Source: Bufo bufo (lineage: Eukaryota; Chordata; Amphibia; Anura; Bufonidae). Taken from it: a DNA stretch of 64,000 nt. The notes below the pieces were generated by a model. It had not been told where the DNA came from, made no database searches, and was given only the letters and a program-made list of their open reading frames with translations. The stretch spans positions 501,562,556-501,626,555 of the forward strand of contig NC_053392.1 in assembly GCF_905171765.1 (NCBI RefSeq), read 5' to 3'. The translations under genes and the position numbers were made by a program. Of this stretch, positions 32,457 through 43,640 are shown in pieces; the first letter of the stretch is position 1, and each line of letters opens with the position of its first letter.

Positions 32457-32910
32457 ACACAGAGAAGGGTATGGTCTGGGAGGACAAGTATTTTCCTCCC
32501 AGTTTGTGCGGCTGGGCTGATTTGCAGCCAGGTGGGGTCAAACATCGGACTGGATTTTAAGTGCCGGGCCTGGTTTTGACAACAGCTAGCTGTCATAAAA
32601 GACAGCTGGGCTCATCAGCAAAGTGTCTCTGTTTTGGGATCTGAGGCATTGTGCCATGCTAGAGGGTTAAGAGCCGCACAATGGGGAAACAGGCCTCCTA
32701 AAGCCTGTTGTGGATCGCTGGAGATTGTACTGCCAACAAGGTAATTATTTTGTTCTGTGGACCTTCCTTTGTGTGAACTAACACTAAGACTGGAAAATGT
32801 TGCTTTGTTTTTGCCTAGTGTGTGAATAAACACTGAAGTTTTACTTACAAACAGTTTTTTTGCCTCTGTTCTGCGTCCGCTTACCCTGCTTACCAGAGCG
32901 AATCCCTACA
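32453..32910 (+). repeat. 3' LTR of the Gmr1-like element
   Basis: TGTGACACAGAG to GAATCCCTACA, 458 bp. A polyadenylation signal AATAAA lies near 32825, followed within 60 bp by a T-rich stretch. A TA-rich microsatellite follows, into which a Tc1 element inserted. Confidence 0.82.
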
Positions 32911-32925
32911 ATAAATATATATATA

Positions 32926-34499
32926 CACTGCTCAAAAAAATAAAGGGAACACAAAAATAACACATCCTAGATCTGAATTAATTAAATATTCTTCTGAAAT
33001 ACTTTGTTCTTTACATAGTTGAATGTGCTGACAACAAAATGACACAAAAAAAAAAATGGAAATCAAATTTTTTAACCCATGGAGGTCTGGATTTGGAGTC
33101 ACCCTCAAAATTAAAGTGGAAAAACACACTACAGGCTGATCCAACTTTGATGTAATGTCCTTAAAACAAGTCAAAATGAGGCTCAGTAGTGTGTGTGGCC
33201 TCCACGTGCCTGTATGACCTCCCTACAACGCCTGTGCATGCTCCTGATGAGGTGGCGGACGGTCTCCTGAGGGATCTCCTCCCAGACCTGGACTAAAGCA
33301 TCTGCCAACTCCTGGACAGTCTGTGGTGCAACGTGACGTTGGTGGATAGAGCGAGACGTGATGTCCCAGATGTGCTCAATTGGATTCAGGTCTGGGGAAT
33401 GGGCGGGCCAGTCCATAGCATCAATGCCTTTGTCTTCCAGGAACTGCTGACACACTCCAGCCACATGAGGTCTAGCATTGTGTTGCATTAGGAGGAACCC
33501 AGGGCCAACCGCACCAGCATATGGTCTCACAAGGGGTCTGAGGATCTCATCTCGGTACCTAATGGCAGTCAGGCTACCTCTGGCGAGCACATGGAGGGCT
33601 GTGCAGCCCTCCAAAGAAATGCCACCCCACACCATTACTGACCTAATGCCAAACCGGTCATGCTAGAGGATGTTGCAGGCAGCAGAACGGTCTCCACGGC
33701 GTCTCCAGACTCTGTCACATCTGTCACATGTGCTCAGTGTGAACCTGCTTTCATCTGTGAAGAGCACAGGGCGCCAGTGGCGAATTTGCCAATCTTGGTG
33801 TTTTCTGGCAAATGCCAAACGTCCTGCACGGTGTTGGGCTGTAAGCACAACCCCCACCTGTGGATGTCGGGCCCTCATATCACCCTCATGGAGTCTGTTT
33901 CTGACCGTTTGAGCAGACACATGCACATTTGTGGCCTGCTGGAGGTCATTTTGCAGGGCTCTGGAAGTGCTCCTCCTGTTCCTCATTGCACAAAGGCGGA
34001 GGTAGCGGTCCTGCTGCTGGGTTGTTGCCCTCCTACGGCCTCCTCCACGTCTCCTGATGTACTGGCCTGTCTCCTGGTAGCGCCTCCATGCTCTGGACAC
34101 TATGCTGACAGACACAGCAAACCTTCTTGCCACAGCTCGCATTGATGTGCCATCCTGGATAAGCTGCCCTACCTGAGCCACTTGTGTGGGTTGTAGACTC
34201 CGTCTCATGCTACCACTAGAGTGAAAGCACCGGCAGCATTCAAAAGTGACCAAAACATCAGCCACGAAGCATAGGAACTGAGAAGTGGTCAGGTCACCAC
34301 CTGCAGAACCACTCCTTTATTGGGGGTGTCTTGCTAATTGCCTATAATTTCCACCTGTTGTCTATCCCATTTGCACAACAGCATGTGAAATTGATTGTCA
34401 CTCAGTGTTGCTTCCTAAGTGGACAGTTTGATTTCACAGAAGTGTGATTGACTTGGAGTTACATTGTGTTGTTTAAGTGTTCCCTTTTTTTGAGCAGTG
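32926..34499 (-). mobile_element. Tc1 transposon with near-complete transposase
   Basis: CACTGCTCAAAAAAA at the left and TTTTTTTGAGCAGTG at the right, flanked by TA on both sides (32924-32925, 34500-34501). 1574 bp. The transposase reads on the minus strand. Target: a TA-repeat directly behind the Gmr1-like LTR. Confidence 0.95.
33183..34265 (-). pseudogene. Tc1 transposase, one in-frame stop and a catalytic substitution
   Basis: About 361 codons in one frame from ATG 34265 to the stop before 33183. The N-terminal part has a paired-like helix-turn-helix ([19 protein letters not shown]) and an RRRGGGRRR basic hook. The catalytic core has LFTDESRF (first Asp), MQHNARPHVAG where the second catalytic Asp is expected but the codon reads His, and SPDLNPIEHIWD (Glu, 34 residues later as in DD34E). 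A TAG at 33663-33665 interrupts the frame between first and second catalytic positions. Otherwise intact, so probably a young but dead copy. Confidence 0.93.
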
Positions 34500-35040
34500 T
34501 ATATATATATATATATATATACACACACATTTCATTGGCAGACTCCCACAGATCAAATATTGATGAAATATTCTAAAGATGAAGTTTATAGTGTTGACTT
34601 ACATTATATATTAATAGGACTTTAATTACACTATGTTGCCCTGTTTAAGAGAGCACAATTGGAGGATAAGTCCACTTCACTTGAAGCCAAATGACACAAA
34701 AATATGTTGAGCCTATCACAGAATAGAAAGGACTCTTACTTATGAATCTGCTGTATTCTTAATGGAAGTTCTCTCCCACCTCTCCCCACCACCCTCTGTC
34801 AATCTCACCAGTGATAGACGGGCTGTCATTTATACATCATTGGGTGACAACATCCAGAAGCGTGGAGAAGGAGTGGAGTGCTACTCTCTTAAATTCAGTA
34901 AGTCTACTGGACTCTATGTTAGGCTATGTTGCAAAACAACAAAACTTTTTGCCATTTAGACTTATAGTAGAGCAGGCCTGCTCCCACTCCTGTCTGTATG
35001 ATGATAGATCTATTAATGCTATGACCCCCCTGGTGCCACT
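34500..35040. other. TA microsatellite then non-coding DNA
   Basis: (TA)n at 34500-34522 with CACACACA after it. The remainder shows no gene or repeat that I recognise. Confidence 0.5.
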
Positions 35041-35455
35041 GGTGTACTATAGTATGTGGAACCGCCGACTAAAGCCGATTGTCGGGAAGGAAGTGTTCCT
35101 TCCCGAGAGTCAGGTGCTCTTTCAGTGAAGGAGACCGTTGCATTTACATGCAGCTATCTCCTTTACAGTATGAGAACGAGGGATCGCTATTGTGATCGTT
35201 CATCCTCTTACATTCGCACATTCTTACATTCGTTTTGGGCAGCAGATCGCTGTTTAGACAGCATTATCTGCTTCCTAGAAATGACAATTGGTGTGCCTGC
35301 ACAAACAGGGTCACCCAATGAATGAGTATTTTGTTTGTTCATCGGGTGATCGGTGGCCGTTTACACGGGCAGATTGTTGGGAATGAGCGTTCATAGGAAC
35401 ATTTGTTCCCAATAATCTGCACGAATATTGGTCAGTGTAAATCAACCGTAAGAAG
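35041..35455. repeat. Probable MITE, ends not defined
   Basis: The left part has ATTGTCGGGAAGGAAGTG and TTCCTTCCCGAGAG, and the right part CAGATTGTTGGGAATGAGCG with TTCCCAATAATCTGCACG. These are inverted words typical of foldback elements. No gene. Confidence 0.5.
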
Positions 35456-35983
35456 CTGCTGTTATAGTGCCTGACCACATCGTGATAAAACTATTAATGG
35501 ACATAATCAAAGCATGCATGTTAACGCACATGACTTCAGCACATCATCACTTCATGACATCTTGATTGCTGTAGAAACTAATTCAGCTGCTGGATAAGCA
35601 GAACACATTACATTAATCTGCATGTGAAAATTGCATCTTGATTGTGTATTTGTAGCAGTTGAACATTTCTGTAGATGGTTACAGAAAATGTAAGCAGTGG
35701 CTAAATCAAAGAAACTTAATGACTTACTTTTCCAGCAATACCCCCCTTTTTTATTCAAGAATGTTTCTGTTCATGCTCAATTTCAATCAATTAAAAACAT
35801 TTTTTTGTTCCATTATTGGAGTTACCTGTGGTGATGCTATCTCGCTGGATCGCCTTAACCTGACATGCACCTGTTTATTCAAAAAGTGGAGAAAGCATGC
35901 TCAGCGGGGGGGTGCCTAATTGCTCTGCCTCCTGTGACGGCCATTAGAAAGTTTCCTTTGTAATCACATATAAACATATTTAT
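35456..35983. other. Non-coding, no element recognised
   Basis: A/T-rich sequence, with no convincing gene or repeat. Confidence 0.5.
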
Positions 35984-36287
35984 TACACTGAGCAAATATA
36001 TAAACGCAACACTTTCGGTTTTACTCCCATTTTGCATGAGCTGAACTCAATAATCTGAAACATTTTCTACATAAACAAAAGACCCATTACTCTCAAATAT
36101 TGTTCACAAATCTGTCTAAATCTGTGTTAGTGAGCACTTCTCCTTTACCTTACCGAGATAATCCATCCCACCTCATAGGTGTGGCATATCAAGGTGCTGA
36201 TAAGACAGCATGAATATTGCACAGGTGTGCCTTAGACTGCCACAATAAAAGTCCACTCTGAAATGTGCAGTTTGATCACACAGCACA

Positions 36288-36778
36288 ATGCCACAGATGT
36301 CACAACATTTGAGGGAGTGTGCATTTGGCATGCTGACTGCAGGAATGTCTACCAGAGCTGTTGCCCATGCAATGAATGTTAATTTCTCTACCATAAGTCA
36401 TCTCCAAAGGCGTTTCAGAGAGATTGGCAGTACATCCAACCAGCCTCACAACCGCAGACCACGTGTAACCACACCAGCCCAGGACCTCCACATCCAGCAT
36501 GTTCACCTCCATGATCGTCTGAGACCAGCCACCCGGACAGCTACAGCATCAATCGGTTTGCATAACCAAAGAATTTCTGCACAAACTGTCAGAAACTGTC
36601 TCAGGGAAGCTCATCTGCATGCTCGTCGTCCTCATCGGGGTCTGGACCTGACTGCAGTTCATCGCGGTAACTGACTTGAGTGGGCAAATGCTCACATTCA
36701 ATGGCGTCTGGCACATTTGAGAGTTGTTCTGTTCATGGATGAGTCCCGGTTTTCACTGTTCAGGGCAGATGGAAGACA
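36288..36778 (+). pseudogene. Tc1 transposase N-terminal half (left arm)
   Basis: LRECAFGMLTAGMSTRAVAH (helix-turn-helix) and REAHLHARRPHRGLDLTAV. After GN at 36674 the frame changes, then FMDESRF-like text (first catalytic Asp) follows to about 36778, where the left arm ends and the loop begins. No C-terminal half follows in this orientation. Confidence 0.88.
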
Positions 36779-37632
36779 GCTGATCCAGAGCATCCCAAAC
36801 ATGCTCAATGAGTGACATGGGTGAGTATGCTGGCCATGCAAGAACTGGGATGTTTTCAGCTTCCAGAAATTGTGTACAGATCCTTACAATATGGGGCCGT
36901 GCCTTATCATGCTGCAACATGAGGTGATGGTCGTGGATGAATGGCACAACAATGGGCCTCAGGATCTTGTCACGATATCTCTGTGCATTCAAAATGCCAT
37001 CAATGAAATGCACCTGTGTTCGCTGTCCATAACATACACCTGTCCATACCATAACCCCACTGCCATTATGGGCCACTCGATCGACAACGTTGACGTCAGC
37101 AAACCACTCATCCACACGACACCACACATGCTGTCTGCCATCTGCCCTGAACAGTGAAAACCGGGACTCATCCGTGAACAGAACGCCTCTCCAACGTGCC
37201 AGACGCCATCGAATGTGAGCATTTGCCCACTCAAGTCGGTTACGATGATGAACTGCAGTCAGGTCCAGACCCCGATGAGGACGACGAGCATGCAGATGAG
37301 CTTCGCTGAGATGGTTTTTGACAGTTTGTGCAGAAATTCTTTGGTTATGCAAACCTATTGTTGCTTCAGCTGTCCGAGTGGCTGGCCTCAGACGATCATG
37401 GAGGTGAACATGCTGGATGTGGAGGTCCTGGGCTGGTGTGGTTACACGTGGTTACACGTGTTCTGCGGTTGTGAGGCTGGTTGGATGTACTGCCAAATTC
37501 TCTGAAACGCCTTTGGAGACGGATTATAGTAGAGAAATAAACATTCATTGCACGGACAACAGCTCTGGTAGACATTCCTGCAGTCAGCATGCCAATTGCA
37601 CGCTCCCTCAAATGTTGCAACATCTGTGGCAT
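36753..37632 (-). pseudogene. Tc1 transposase, longer copy (right arm plus loop)
   Basis: The N-terminal helix-turn-helix (LRERAIGMLTAGMSTRAVV) is near 37600. After a frame change near 37440, [15 protein letters not shown] (first Asp), QHDKARPH (second Asp present, next residue Lys instead of the usual Asn) and SPMSLIEHVWDALD (Glu, with a residue missing before it) follow. The 3' end runs into the arm junction near 36778, so the true C-terminus is lost. Confidence 0.9.
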
Positions 37633-37930
37633 TGTGCTGTGTGATCAAATTGCACATTTCAGAGTGGTCTTTTATTGTGGGCAGTCTAAGGCACACCTGT
37701 GCAATATTCATGCTGTCTAATCAGCACCTTGATATGCCACACCTGTAAGGTGGGATTGATTATCTCTACAAAGGATAAGTGCTCACTAACACAGATTTAG
37801 ACACATGTGTGAACAATATTTGAGAGTAAAGAGTCTTTTGTGTATGTAGAAAATGTTTCAGATCTTTGAGTTCAGCTCATGCAATATGGGAGCAAAACCA
37901 AAAGTGTTGCGTTTATATTTTTGCTCCATA

Positions 37931-38594
37931 TATTCTTGAATGGAAGGTGGATACATACCCAAACATTATATCCCAACCTAGGGAAATATTTAGCTATTTG
38001 CATTAAAAAAATTATATTTTATAAGACCCGGTCTGCATAAAGTCTTTACTTGGTTCAATTCCATCAGCTATGACTCGTTATATTTCCAGCCTGTAGGAAT
38101 GCATTGCTTTTTACAGAGCTGTGATATTCCTACAGCCACAATAGTCTTTTTTATAGACGTATTATGTAATTGCTTTCATAGAGTAATATTATATAGCACA
38201 TGGTTTGTCATGCAAAAAAATGTCATGTGGTTTAGGAAAATAAGATTCACTGTTAGACTGTTAGATTCACTGTTGTACAAGCTGTCAACTACAATCCTAT
38301 CCAATAATTTAAATGTCCTGAAAGATGATATACAACACATAAAGCCCCAGTCTTCAAGGCTATGCCACCTTTGCACGTATTTTTTTTGTTTATGTAAGTT
38401 CTAAATATAAAGTTAAGTAACTTTCTACATAGTCTTTATTAAAAATATCATATCATTTTGTGGTGTGAATACTGTCCATCATCTACAGTAGCTGGTAATG
38501 CTGCTGAATCTGACATGAACCCATCACAGCACTGCTCCTCCATCTATAGCTGCGTCAGGAGCTATCTGTAGTTTTTATTGACGCTATTGTGGAT
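37931..38594. other. Non-coding, no element recognised
   Basis: Contains a direct repeat of aagattcactgttagactgttagattcactgtt (38243-38275, internal period about 18). No gene. Confidence 0.45.
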
Positions 38595-39116
38595 AATGTA
38601 CTTGTTTTGATCAATTTTTTATTCTTTTTTTAAAGGAAATGCGACAAAAAAGAGATTTGCTCACTTAAATTTTTTTTTTTATGTTATCCACTGTATGGGA
38701 TAAATATTTTTAATTTTGATAGTTTAGACATTTTCAGATACAGTGATACCAATTATTTTTATAATTAATTTTTTTGGGTTATGTAAAATGTGGAAAGGGA
38801 GGATGTGAATTTTTAATTCATTTTTTTATATTTTAAAAATGTATTTTACTTTATTTTGGTCCTTCTAGGGGACTTGAATATGCAATTTTCAGATCTCTTT
38901 TACCATAGATTGCAATGGTTTACCAATGCAGTCTATGGTAAAATTGCTGTTTTCCTAGTAAGTCCTGCTACAGGGTTTATAGCAGCCCTGAGAGCGACAG
39001 GAAGCTCCTATGATCTTACTGTGGGTGAACCGTTTGGTCACTAGCAGAAGCCACTCCCAGGACATGATCCCTAAGATGCTGTAGTCGCCATTGACCATGG
39101 CATCTGAGAGGTTAAA
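38595..39116. repeat. Fragment of the TTAA-family element
   Basis: Shares words with 59990-60240 (TTTAGACATTTTC, ATGTAAAATGTGGAAAGGGAGG) and ends at AGGTTAA, consistent with a TTAA target site. Internal palindrome around TTTTACCATAGATTGCAATGG and CAATGCAGTCTATGGTAAAA. The 5' part is missing. Confidence 0.62.
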
Positions 39117-40178
39117 TGTTCAGAGTCAGCAATGTTCAATCATCGACACTGCCAACAGGAATTTTCTATATAACACAGCAGTTAACAGCTGGCTATGATC
39201 CTGAGCAGTTGCCATGTTTAAAACCCTGAATTCTGCTATACATGTTTGATTGATGTCTTCAAGGGGCTAAACATTTTAACCTGCATTCTATATGTTTATT
39301 TCTTTGAGAGGACCACCCCCATAAAATACTTTTTTTTTTTTTGCAATTTCTGAAAAAGAAAGGAGAAACATAAGTTGCACCTTATTTCCATAATGCTTAG
39401 CTGTGAAACATAGTCTGGTCATGAAGGGAAAATCAGTGCCGATGTGTATTTTGACCGGTAGGATGTGGACTATCTTACTCATATCTGATTGTCTTCTTTG
39501 TAAACTTGACTTTCATACTCATAGTGTTGCACAGTTTGTTTAGGTAATTATTAATTGTTACCGTACAGTTATTTCTGCAGACAGCTTGCTGGCCTCTGCA
39601 AGAACCTAGAGCCAAACTAATTGTATTGAATGTCACTGTTATGCAATATACAAAAGCACATTATGTATAGGCAATCAATTATTCGCAAGGACACAGCAAA
39701 CTTGTACTATTACATGAGAAACAAGTGTCAGATGTTAAATAATCAGACTACCCACCATTCTTCATGTGCACAGATTGGTTAAAGATTCTCAATATACAAT
39801 AATATGGATTTTAGGCATAGTGCCAGTAAGCATACTTGTATAATCTACTGTCTAAAACAGGGTGATTCATACCTCCCTACGCTAATACTATGTATCTAGC
39901 CAGAAATCTATCATCAGCCTTGCTGAGTTATAGAAATCTTTTTGCAATCTTTTTCCAGGATCTTGAATTTTGACCTTCAGAAGACAACTTTTGTTGACAG
40001 AAGTTGATAGACAAGACAAGTCATATATAGACATCAGAATACTGTACCTATATCCTGCACTTTTCAGATCACTATGACTTTTCGGTTAAAAAATGTACAT
40101 GCTTTTTCATTTTATTCATGTTGATTATATAGCAATATATGTCTGCAGTTAGGATCACAATCAACAACCCATACAGAC
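39117..40178. other. Non-coding, no element recognised
   Basis: About 1 kb of unique-looking sequence with one T-run (39330). No gene or terminal repeats seen. Confidence 0.5.
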
Positions 40179-40380
40179 TAGAGATGGCCTTGCGGTTCGC
40201 TCGGCGGTCATATCTCTGCGAACTTTGCTCGTTCGCGATTTGCCGAACATGCGAACATATGGCGATGTTCGCATGCGCCATATTATTTTGCATTGCGCTA
40301 AACTTTGACCCATGACACATCTATCAGGTGGGACAGGACAGCCAATTGAGATGTTTCAGCACATGGACACACCCCCACCC

Positions 40381-40446
40381 TATAAAAGAACCCGATCAGG
40401 CAGCCATTTTACATTCTGTGTTTTGCCAGTGTAGGGAGAGGTTGCT
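40381..40446 (+). promoter_or_regulatory. TATA box and start-region motif of the second hAT
   Basis: TATAAAAG at 40381-40388 and AGTGTAGGGAGAGGTTGCT at 40428-40446, spaced like the pair at 28446-28388 in the other hAT. Confidence 0.62.
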
Positions 40447-40904
40447 TTATGGAGCAGGGACGGACTGTTAGGGACACCAAATGCTAGCTAATAGGGACAC
40501 AAAAGTCCTTTTAAGGACTGGTATAGGTTTGCTATCGATAGGTGTGATATACTGAGGGGTGTGATATACATATAATATACTTTCATAGAAAGTATATTAT
40601 AGTGCATTTGTATTGTGCAGCAGTTGTGTGTGGTTCTGCTGCGATACCACAGCTATATAGAGGGACAAACGCTTTTGGAAAAACTAATTGCAACTGGTGT
40701 GATATACCTGTTGCCCTCAAAAAAACGGATTGAGGGGTGTGATATACCTATAATATACTTTCTAACATAGAAAGCATATAGTGCATTTGTACTGTGCAGC
40801 AGTTGTGTGCGGTTCTGCTGTGATACCGCAGGTATATAGAGGGACAAGCGCTACTGGAGCAACCATTTGCAACGGATGTGATATACATGTGGCCCCCCAA
40901 AAAA

Positions 40905-42655
40905 CTGATTAAGGGGTGCAATATACCTGCTTCAACAAAATACTGCTTAAGGGGTTTGATATACCTTTTTCCACAAAATACTGATTGAGGGGTGCGATAT
41001 ACCTGCTTCCACCAAATATTGATTTAGGCCTGCGATATACCTGCTTCCACAAAATACTGATTGAGGGTTGCGATATACCTGCTTCCATCAAATATTGATT
41101 ATGGGGTTCTATATACCTGTTTCCACAAAATACAGATTGGGGGGTGCGATATTCCTGCTTCCACAAAATACTAATTAAGGGGATTGATATACCTGCTTCC
41201 ACCAAATATTGATTGAGGCCTGTAATACACCTGCTTCCACAAAATACTGATTAAGGGGTTTGATAAACCTGCTTCCACAAAATACTGATTGAGAGGTGCG
41301 ATATACCTGCTTCAGCAAAATACTAATTAAGGGGTTTAATATACCTGCTTCCACCAAATACAGATTGAGGGGTGCGATATACCTGCTTCCACCAAATATT
41401 GATTAAGGGGTTTTATATACCTGCTTCCACAAAATACTGATTAAGGGGATTGATATACCTGCTTCCACAAAATACTGATTAAGGGGTTTGATATACCTAC
41501 TTCCACAAAATACTGATTGAGGGTGCGATATACCTGCTTCCACAAAATACTGAATAAAGGGTTTGATATACCTGCTTCCACAAAATACAGATTGAGGGTT
41601 GCAATATACCTGCTTCCACCAAATATTGCTAAAGGGGTTCTATATACCTGCTTCCACAAAATACTGATTATGGGGATTGATATACCTGCTTCCATCAAAT
41701 ATTGATTGAGGCCTGCAATACACCTGCTTCCACAAAATACTGATTAAAAGGATTGATATACCTGCTTCAACCAAATATTGATTGAGGCCTGCGATATGCC
41801 TACTTCCCCAAAATACTGATTAAGGGGTTTGATATACCCGCTTCCACCAAATATTGATTAAGGGGTTCTATATACCTACTTCTACAAAATACTGATTGAG
41901 GGGTGAGATATCTCTGCTTACACCAAATATTGATTAAGGGGATTGATATAACTGCCTCCACCAAATATTGATTGAGGCCTGCGATACACCTGCTTCCATA
42001 AAATACTGATTAAGGGGATTGATATACCTGCTTCCACCAAATATTGATTGAGGCCTGTGATACACTTGCTTCCACAAAATACCAATTGAGGCCTGCGATA
42101 CACCTGCTCCCACAAAATACTGATTGAGGGGTGCGATATACCTGCTTCTGCAAAATACTGATTAAAGGGTTTGATATACCTGCTTCCACAAAATACATAT
42201 TGAGGGGTGCGATATACCTGCTTCCAACAAATATTGATTAAGGGGTTCTATATACCTGCTTCCACAAAATACTGATTGAGGGGTGCAATATACCTGCTTC
42301 CACCAAATATTGATTGAGACCTGAGATACACCTGCTTCCACAAAAAACTGATTGAGGGGTGCGATATACCTGCTTCCACCAAATTTTGATGAAGGGGTTC
42401 TATATACCTGTTTCCACAAAATACTGATTGAGGGGGGCAATATACCTGATTCCACCAAATATTGATTGAGGCCTGCGATACACCTGCTTCCACAAAATAA
42501 TGATTAATGGGATTGATATACCTGCTTCCACCAAATATTGATTGAGGCCTGCGATACACCTGCTTCCACAAAATACTGATTAAGGGGATTTATATACCTG
42601 CTTCCACAAAATACTGATTGAGTCCTGCGATACACCTGCTTCCACAAAATATTAA
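40905..42655. repeat. Tandem array of about 38-bp units (roughly 45 copies)
   Basis: Units of the type GATATACCTGCTTCCAC plus AAAATACTGATTGAGGGGTGC. Two main variants (CCACCAAATATTGATTAAGG and CCACAAAATACTGATTGAGG) often alternate. Earlier, longer and more diverged units with GTGATATAC lie at 40545-40905. Minus-strand frames of up to about 107 codons such as repeated ILWKQVYRTPQS are artefacts of the period. Confidence 0.95.
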
Positions 42656-42985
42656 AGCAAACCTTTCACCTCATTTTCACTTTATAAACTAGCAACAGTA
42701 CCTTATAGATCATCTTCAGTGTGTTCTTATACATCCTTGTGCCGCTTTTATGCGCTGTATCTGCCTGAAAGAATCGTCTTATAAAGTTATAATTTCCTGC
42801 TCCAACAGTCGCGCTAGAAGTCAAGGGGGTAGCCCTTCCCTCACCTCTGGCTGTACCTCCCCTGCCCTAACCCCGCCTCTATGCACTGTAATTGACAGCC
42901 GGCTCAGTCGCCGGGACCGCGCTTGTCAAGGCTGCGCATGCGCCGTCCTCCTCATTCGCCGCTCGATCCCGTCTTTCGCGCGGAC
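42656..42985. repeat. Dispersed repeat, related in style to the palindrome family
   Basis: Starts aaacctttcacctc and has a GC-rich middle with GCGCATGCGCCG. It resembles the aagaggacctttcacc repeats at 14540 and 48960 but is not the same sequence. No gene. Confidence 0.45.
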
Positions 42986-43640
42986 TCCGCAATATAATGA
43001 AAGGGAGTTCCTCTTTAGGAGCATTGTTAAACGCCACTGGGATATCCTTAAACAGGATAAAATTATACGAGACAGAATATCACAGCTTTATATTCAAAAA
43101 AGCACAAAATCTGGGGAATTTAATAGCCTCCTTTTTTAAAACAACTAAAAAGTAGAAACAACAACAACAAACTGTGTGTAATAATCAAACCTGATCAAAG
43201 AGGGGGAGATTATATCAAACTAATGTCAAGAGATGGGAAAAAATGGATCTATAATTTAGGAGAGCCTCGCACCAAGGGGACTCAACCAAGAAATTGAACT
43301 GTTTGCCTTTTCATAGTCATAATTACCCAATAAATGCTCAATATGAAACCCCCCCCCAGCGGACAAACCTCCTGATAAGTGAAGAAACTACGGTAAGTAT
43401 GATAATAATGCTTTATATTTAATGCACACTCAAATGAACTGACCCCCCATACATTAAAAGATAGATCTTGATGAAAAAATCTGATGTACTGGAAGCTTGC
43501 GACCGGAATATTAACTGGAGGGCTGGTAACGATGGGAACTAATGCCTATTTATTTGCAAACAGGACGAGCCACGACCATCCCTGAGGAAGGAATTCGGTA
43601 ATTCCAAAACACGTCGGAGGTATTGTGGTCCAAGGAGGCA
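42986..43640 (+). mobile_element. Penelope-like element remnant, 3' part
   Basis: FLFRSIVKRHWDILKQDKI (about 43010-43070) matches the PLE segment after RT. DGKKWIYNLGEPRTKGLNQE (43224-43290) matches the PLE C-terminus (compare WIYKLGTLQPSGLNIEF in the first PLE), with a stop at about 43305. The endonuclease between them is deleted. A hammerhead-like motif follows on the same strand. Confidence 0.75.
43573..43622 (+). ncRNA. Hammerhead-ribozyme-like motif downstream of PLE remnant
   Basis: Core CUGAGGA (43582-43588), stem II GGAAUU/AAUUCC with loop CGGU (43590-43605), AAAAC (43606-43610) where GAAAC is expected, ACACGU closing stem III, and GUC (43613-43615). Stem I is short (UCC with GGA, then one mismatch). 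As in the first PLE, an extra A precedes stem II. The G-to-A change in the core probably kills cleavage. Confidence 0.6.

Larger units (their letters stand above)
30839..32910 (+). mobile_element. Gmr1-like Ty3/gypsy element, internally deleted
   Basis: Domain order is protease, integrase, RNase H, polypurine tract, LTR. Ordinary gypsy elements have integrase last; the Gmr1 group is known for the Ty1/copia-like order PR-IN-RT-RH. Here RNase H is directly followed by the purine tract and the LTR start, so integrase lies upstream. The integrase C-terminus and RT are missing between IN and RNase H, by deletion near 32155. Gag and the 5' LTR are absent. Confidence 0.82.
35986..37930. mobile_element. 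Tc1 element rearranged into a giant inverted repeat
   Basis: The left end CACTGAGCAAATATATAAACGC (TA before it) and the right end, inverted GCGTTTATATTTTTGCTC, are the same Tc1 terminus. Both halves carry the 5' part of the same transposase in opposite orientation: plus at 36288-36778, minus at 37632-37130. The arms are about 790 bp. The loop 36779-37129 holds the rest of the transposase from the minus half. Confidence 0.9.
40179..42655 (+). mobile_element. hAT 5' end with large tandem array, transposase missing
   Basis: Begins TAGAGATGGCC with a cluster of GTTCGC/GCGAAC words (40196-40275), then a TATA box, a TGTAGGGAGAGG motif and a long tandem array. This is the same order as at the right end of the hAT at 22960-28658. 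The element stops at about 42655, where another repeat begins. No transposase follows. Confidence 0.78.

Noticed and set aside
40900..42600. Minus-strand open frames with repeated ILWKQVYRTPQS
   Set aside because: They are translations of the 38-bp tandem array and shift frame repeatedly. No start, no conserved domain.
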